Shown here: piece by piece, positions 22,632-26,938 of the stretch
How the letters are laid out: each line of letters starts with the position of its first letter
Position numbering within the stretch: position 1 is the first letter of the stretch
Source of the DNA: JAEELC01 sp963621965
GTDB lineage: Bacteria; Bacillota_I; Bacilli_A; Acholeplasmatales; Anaeroplasmataceae
Reading direction: 5' to 3'
Assembly: GCA_963621965.1 (NCBI GenBank)
Contig: CAVFGN010000028.1
Span: 1-26,938, forward strand
DNA: 26,938 bases
The notes under the pieces: model-generated
Told to the model about the DNA's origin: nothing
The model's database searches: none
Seen by the model: the letters and a program-made list of their open reading frames with translations, nothing else
Program-made: the position numbers and the translations under genes

Positions 22632-23993
22632 ATGTTTTCATGTTTTAAAGATAAAGTTTTTTTTAAGAAGTTTTTAGTTATTGCACTTCCTGTTATGTTA
22701 TCTGCTTTTGTTACATTTTTAGTATCATTTCTAGATAATATAATGGTTGGTCTTGTTTCAAATGAGGCTGTGAGTGGTGTCTATGCGGCTAACGAAGTTA
22801 CTTTTGTATTTAATTTAGTAGTTTATGGAGTTTTAGAGGGATGTGGAATATTTATTCAACAATTCCATGGTAAATCAGACTTTATTAGTGAGAGAAAGTG
22901 TTTTATATTTAAAATTGTATTTTTACTAATATTTTTAATTATAGTAATACCATTACTTTACATATTAGGTCCTAAAGTTATTGAACTATATACAAAAAAT
23001 GATTCAAATTTTGAACTTATTTATAACGAAGGTAAAAACTACTTATTTTTAATAATAATTTCTTATATTCCTTTTTCAATTGGCTACTTATACTCAACAA
23101 CACTAAGAGAAATAGGTGAAACAAAGTATGCATTTTATTCATCCTTAGTTGCAATCCTAATAAATACATCATTTAATGCATTATTTATAATTGTATTTTC
23201 TTTAGGTACGAAGGGTGCTGCATATGCGACTATACTTGCGCGTGGATCTGAGATGTTATTTTTAATTTTCATTTCAAGATTTAAAAAATTTGAGTTTGCG
23301 AATATTAAATTTTCTGATTTTAAATTAGATTTTGTTTTAGGCCGTAAGATTTTAAAGAAAGGTTTCTTATTATTTATAAATGAAATTGGATATTCTTTAG
23401 GTACTATTTTACAAACACTTGCACTGTCTCAACGAGACGGTGTATTAAGTGCTATTTCAATATTGTCTAGTGTTACAAATATTATGACGATCTTAATTCA
23501 AGGTTTGTCAACTGCAATCGGGGTTATGGTTGGTCAAGATTTGGGTCAAAATGATTTTGATAAAGCTTGGGATGATAATAAAAAGCTAAATTTACTTGCA
23601 TTTTATATGTCTATTTTTGTTTGTATCTTACTTCTTATTACATCTTCATTTATCCCATTAATGTTTAAAGAAGTAGATAATGTGCAAAAAGGAATTGCGA
23701 CAAGGTTGATTATTGTATACGCTTTAATGCTTATTTTTAACTGTTGGTCAATTACTTGTTACTACACGCTTAAAGCTGGAGGTAAAACAATTCAAACACT
23801 AGTACTTGATACAGGATCTTTATTTATTTTATATGTTCCAATCTCTTTCTTTTTATCTTGTTTTACAAACTTAAATATAATTTATGTATATTTACTGATA
23901 AGATGTCTTGATATAGTTCGAACACTTATTGGTTTTATTCTTGTAAATAGGAAAAAATGGTTAGTTAATTTAACACTAAATAACGAAATATAA
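22632..23993 (+). CDS. Second MATE-family efflux transporter
   Basis: A 453-aa, twelve-TM MATE antiporter of a subgroup different from the one at 13595. The N-terminal FKKFLVIALPVMLSAFV and DNIMVGLVSNEAVSGVY match the family's first helix and loop; GTKGAAYATILARGSE marks the end of the N-lobe, and the C-lobe repeats the fold. The start is odd: no SD is visible before ATG 22632 (the upstream bases are CTTCTTTTATTTATT), and the FNT hairpin ends 8 bases upstream. No better start exists, because the in-frame stop TAG at 22614 is the FNT stop itself. It may be translated by coupling or at a low rate. Confidence 0.87.
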   Translation: MFSCFKDKVFFKKFLVIALPVMLSAFVTFLVSFLDNIMVGLVSNEAVSGVYAANEVTFVFNLVVYGVLEGCGIFIQQFHGKSDFISERKCFIFKIVFLLIFLIIVIPLLYILGPKVIELYTKNDSNFELIYNEGKNYLFLIIISYIPFSIGYLYSTTLREIGETKYAFYSSLVAILINTSFNALFIIVFSLGTKGAAYATILARGSEMLFLIFISRFKKFEFANIKFSDFKLDFVLGRKILKKGFLLFINEIGYSLGTILQTLALSQRDGVLSAISILSSVTNIMTILIQGLSTAIGVMVGQDLGQNDFDKAWDDNKKLNLLAFYMSIFVCILLLITSSFIPLMFKEVDNVQKGIATRLIIVYALMLIFNCWSITCYYTLKAGGKTIQTLVLDTGSLFILYVPISFFLSCFTNLNIIYVYLLIRCLDIVRTLIGFILVNRKKWLVNLTLNNEI

Positions 23994-23997
23994 TTTG

Positions 23998-24029
23998 AGA
24001 ATGAGCGAAAATTGCTCATTCTTTTTTTA
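23998..24029 (+). terminator. Intrinsic terminator of the FNT-MATE unit
   Basis: AGAATGAGC (23998-24006) pairs with GCTCATTCT (24014-24022), followed by an eight-T run. Confidence 0.88.
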
Positions 24030-24043
24030 TTTTTCCATTTTAA

Positions 24044-24072
24044 TTGTCTAAATATTCATATTAATGTATAAT
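24044..24072 (+). promoter_or_regulatory. Promoter of the ABC transporter pair
   Basis: TTGTCT at 24044-24049, a 17-bp spacer and TATAAT at 24067-24072, 25 bases before the ATG at 24097 and ending just ahead of the GAGGTGG SD. Confidence 0.65.
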
Positions 24073-24096
24073 TATTAGAAATTATGAGGTGGCTTT

Positions 24097-26187
24097 ATGA
24101 TTGAGTTAAGAAATGTTTCGAAATTTTATACAACTAACAATAATGTGTCGTTAGGTCTTAAAAATATAAATCTAAAGTTATATGAAAATGAGATAGTTGC
24201 AATCACCGGAGAATCGGGAAGTGGTAAATCAACGCTACTTAATGTAATAACTAAGATGGATACATTCGATGAAGGTGAAATTTATTATAATGGTGAGGAA
24301 ACTAGCTATTTTGATATCAATGATATGGACTTATTTCGTAAAAATAAAGTTGGATTTATTTTTCAAAATTATAATATTATTGAATCATATACAGTTCTTG
24401 AAAATGTAATATTACCTCTTAAAATAATTGGTGTTCCGCTAAGTGTCGCAAAAGAAAAAGCGCTAGACGTACTAAAAAAAGTTGGACTTAGTAAAAGAAT
24501 TAATAATAAAGGTAGCGAGTTATCAGGCGGTGAAAAACAGAGAACCGTAATAGCACGTGCACTTGTAACAGACTCGAAGATTTTAGCTTGCGATGAGCCA
24601 ACAGGAAATCTTGATTATAAAAGCGGAAAAGATATTATTGATTTAATAAAAGAAGTCGCAAAAGATAAACTCGTATTAATTGTAACTCATAATTTCGATG
24701 AACTTAAAGATATTGCGACTAGAAAAATAACTGTATTTGATGGTGAAATTATAGAAGATATTTCATTAAAGGAAGTAAATAAAATTGAACAAAATGAGCC
24801 ACTTAAACTAGACAATACTAAAATTCAATCTAAATCAATTTTTAACATTGCTTATTCAAATCTTCGCTCTACACCTAAAAAGACAATTTTTATGTCTTTA
24901 ATTTTATTATTAATTTCAGTTGCCTTGCTTACATCTATTGTATTTGTAAAAGATAATTTGAAAGATTTAGAAACAGAGTCCCCTTTTACAACAAGATTTG
25001 ATAAAGTTAATTACGTAATAAATGATGCGACGAGCTCTCTTAATTTAACAAGTTTAGATACAAAATATAAAATTGAATATGAACCAACTGAATTGACTAA
25101 AAAGTTTAGCATATATCAAGATGAAAAAATGAAAAAAAGTGCATTTACAACAGAGGCTATATATTGTGATCCGTTTAGTTTAGACGCCTACCCAGCTTTA
25201 GAGGGTAGAGTACCGGAAAATGATAGTGAAATTTTTGCAATTTTACCCAAAACCGAATCTAATTTAGCACAGAAGCTTTATAACAACGATCTATATCTAA
25301 GAGGAATATACGGATTTGAACACTATAAACTTGTTGGATATTGTTTAACAAAAGATGTAAAAAGTGGTGTTGTTTTGTGTGGCAACACTAAAGCTAAACA
25401 ATTTTTGCGATACGGGCAAACTTATTCGTATATTACATTTGACAGCTCGGATACTAAATCTCAAAGTACTTTACTTAGAATTTATTCAAGCAACACAAAC
25501 AAGATTGTACTACCGACAAGCTTTAAATCTTTAAAAATAAAATCAAGTTATATATATTATCAAGCATATAAATATTCTAAAGATTTTAGTATCGAAAAAA
25601 ATAATTTAGAAATTGTTTATTCTAACACAACACTACAAGGAATATATTTAACCGATAATTTGATACTTGATAATGCGAATGAAGTACTTGTTTATGGGCG
25701 CGCAAAAGAAGTTTCAAAAGATGTTACAAAACTAGGATATACAAGTTTTAACGTAAAAAATTATTATACAAAAATCGACTTCACAAGTAATTTATACTTG
25801 TACTTATCTTTAGCTGGTGTATTCGGTTTAATTATTATTGTATATTTAATAACTTATGTAATTCTTAGAATATGTTATAAATCAAAAGATAGAGATTACA
25901 ATATATTTAGAACGCTTGGCATAACTAAAAAAGATATGCAAAAAATAATTTTTATTGAACTTGAATCTTTAACTCTTGGAGTTGCACTTATATCATTTAT
26001 TCTTGTAAAAATAATTACAAGTACTCTAAATAATCAATATTTTTTAATGTTTAAAAATTTAGGATTTACTATATTTTTAGTCTATTTTGTATTAATTATT
26101 TTACTATCGTATCTAATTATTAAAAGATTTAATAAGAATCTTTTTAAAAATAGTGTTAGCCATAATTTTAAAGGGAGGGAAAAATAA
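24097..26187 (+). CDS. MacB-like ABC transporter: ATPase fused to FtsX-type permease
   Basis: A 696-aa fusion that combines an ATPase and a permease, as in MacB, a mechanotransmission-type ABC family moving peptides, lipoproteins or drugs. ATPase domain (about 1-225): Walker A GESGSGKST at 38-46, Q-loop FIFQNYNIIE, signature LSGGEKQ at 142-148, Walker B with DE at 166-167, and H-loop His198. A linker follows, then TM1 (about 262-284), a roughly 280-residue extracellular domain, and three C-terminal TM helices (about 565-592, 620-645, 655-680) with FRTLGITKKDM between TM2 and TM3, the usual FtsX coupling block. The SD GAGGTGG supports the start. It overlaps the next gene by one base (TAATG). 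No outer-membrane partner is expected in this host. The substrate is unknown. Confidence 0.9.
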   Translation: MIELRNVSKFYTTNNNVSLGLKNINLKLYENEIVAITGESGSGKSTLLNVITKMDTFDEGEIYYNGEETSYFDINDMDLFRKNKVGFIFQNYNIIESYTVLENVILPLKIIGVPLSVAKEKALDVLKKVGLSKRINNKGSELSGGEKQRTVIARALVTDSKILACDEPTGNLDYKSGKDIIDLIKEVAKDKLVLIVTHNFDELKDIATRKITVFDGEIIEDISLKEVNKIEQNEPLKLDNTKIQSKSIFNIAYSNLRSTPKKTIFMSLILLLISVALLTSIVFVKDNLKDLETESPFTTRFDKVNYVINDATSSLNLTSLDTKYKIEYEPTELTKKFSIYQDEKMKKSAFTTEAIYCDPFSLDAYPALEGRVPENDSEIFAILPKTESNLAQKLYNNDLYLRGIYGFEHYKLVGYCLTKDVKSGVVLCGNTKAKQFLRYGQTYSYITFDSSDTKSQSTLLRIYSSNTNKIVLPTSFKSLKIKSSYIYYQAYKYSKDFSIEKNNLEIVYSNTTLQGIYLTDNLILDNANEVLVYGRAKEVSKDVTKLGYTSFNVKNYYTKIDFTSNLYLYLSLAGVFGLIIIVYLITYVILRICYKSKDRDYNIFRTLGITKKDMQKIIFIELESLTLGVALISFILVKIITSTLNNQYFLMFKNLGFTIFLVYFVLIILLSYLIIKRFNKNLFKNSVSHNFKGREK

Positions 26188-26938
26188 TGATTAGAATAGA
26201 AAATTTAAATAAAGTTTATAAATCAAATAAACTAACAAGTATAAATAATACCTCTCTAGAATTACCTGATGTTGGCTTAATTACATTATTAGGCCCATCG
26301 GGAAGTGGTAAGACAACACTACTTAATGTAATAGGTGGACTAGACACGTTTGATAGTGGAAAAATTATCTATGATGATTTTAAAGTTGATAAATATTCTA
26401 TCAAAAAAATTGATGAGTTTCGTAATAAAAACGTTTCTTATATCTTTCAAAACTATTATTTAATAAATGAATTAACAGTTACACAAAACTTAACAGTAGC
26501 ACTAGAATTATCTAATATTTATGATAAAGATGAACAAAACAAACGTATAGAAGAAGCACTAAAAGCTGTAAACATGTATAAGTATCGAAAAAAACTTGTA
26601 GGTGCATTATCTGGTGGACAACAACAGCGTATTTCGATTGCGCGCGCACTAACAAAGAAAAATAAATTAATTATAGCCGACGAACCAACAGGAAACCTAG
26701 ATAGTAAAAATACAATTGAAGTTATGAATATTTTACGTAAAATTTCAAAAACTTCTTTAGTATTACTAGTAACTCATAATAAAAATATAGCTGAATTTTA
26801 CTCTGATAAAATTATAAGAATAAAAGATGGTACTATTCTTGAAACATATGAGCCTTGTAATGTTACATTAGACACAAAAGATAATAATATTTATTTAAAA
26901 GATTTAGAAAAAGACGAAATAAATAAAAATTATAATAT
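26187..26938 (+). CDS. Second ABC transporter ATPase (probably also MacB-like), 3' end outside window
   Basis: The frame runs open to the window edge (250 complete codons). It starts at ATG 26187 with AGGGAGGG as SD, overlapping the previous stop by one base. Complete ABC ATPase motifs: Walker A GPSGSGKTT from 36, Q-loop YIFQNYYLINE, signature ALSGGQQQRIS, Walker B with DE at 165-166 followed by PTGNLDS, and H-loop VTHN. After the ATPase domain the chain goes on (ETYEPCNVTLDTKDNN and beyond) as in the linker of the upstream fusion protein, which suggests that it too carries a permease. It could pair with the upstream protein as a heterodimer. Confidence 0.85.
   Translation, partial: MIRIENLNKVYKSNKLTSINNTSLELPDVGLITLLGPSGSGKTTLLNVIGGLDTFDSGKIIYDDFKVDKYSIKKIDEFRNKNVSYIFQNYYLINELTVTQNLTVALELSNIYDKDEQNKRIEEALKAVNMYKYRKKLVGALSGGQQQRISIARALTKKNKLIIADEPTGNLDSKNTIEVMNILRKISKTSLVLLVTHNKNIAEFYSDKIIRIKDGTILETYEPCNVTLDTKDNNIYLKDLEKDEINKNYN

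Noticed and set aside
1..26938. CRISPR array, tRNA/rRNA genes, insertion sequences, phage attachment sites
   Set aside because: I looked for regularly spaced repeats, tRNA-like cloverleafs and transposase motifs and found none that I could support.
1..26938. Reassigned genetic code (TGA as Trp)
   Set aside because: TGG encodes Trp throughout, and TGA acts as the natural stop of genes at 17190 and 19356.

Overview
The window is strongly AT-rich DNA from a low-GC Gram-positive-type bacterium. A/T-ending codons dominate, Shine-Dalgarno (SD) sequences of the AGGAGG/GGGG type are common, sigma-A-like promoters fit TTGACA-N17-TATAAT, and intrinsic terminators are frequent. TGA ends real genes (for example at 17190 and 19356) and Trp is read from TGG, so the standard bacterial code applies and this is not a Mycoplasma-type code. 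Gene content (RmuC, SBP-GGDEF-EAL receptor, Mn riboswitch with a P-type ATPase, MepA-like MATE, FNT channel, MacB-like ABC pumps) suits a Bacilli/Erysipelotrichia- or Clostridia-like host, perhaps from the gut. This placement is inference. No rRNA, tRNA, CRISPR array or intact mobile element was seen.

Layout. (1) 1-4645: the 3' part of an rmuC-like gene, then a very large membrane c-di-GMP protein. (2) 4655-7670: a promoter inside a perfect 15-bp inverted repeat, a yybP-ykoY-type (Mn2+) riboswitch with a terminator, and a type II P-type cation ATPase. (3) 7723-9063, minus strand: a secreted V8/trypsin-like serine protease split by a one-base frameshift, followed by a small membrane-anchored protein. 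(4) 9163-12543: proline iminopeptidase-like hydrolase, COG0523-type GTPase, GltD-like oxidoreductase and a two-TM YcxB-like protein. (5) 12544-13405: a decayed HipA-kinase gene. (6) 13471-15113: a MepA-like MATE pump behind a structured leader that may be a guanidine-IV riboswitch, then a strong promoter with duplicated palindromes that reads straight into a terminator. (7) 15161-18400: an apparent operon of diguanylate cyclase, short-chain dehydrogenase, alpha/beta hydrolase and glutaredoxin-like protein. (8) 18447-21060: an unknown 96-aa protein, an esterase-like protein and an S41-like lipoprotein. (9) 21061-24030: a polytopic YwaF-like protein, then an FNT channel and a second MATE. (10) 24044-end: two tandem MacB-like ABC transporter genes, the second cut by the window edge.

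Themes. Most of the window is envelope and homeostasis functions: efflux (two MATE, one P-type ATPase, two ABC), small-molecule channels, and two c-di-GMP enzymes. Regulation is largely in leader RNAs and palindromic promoters. Most individual genes belong to known families. The least explained parts are the non-coding elements at 4655-4848, 13507-13594 and 15001-15113, and the two broken genes.
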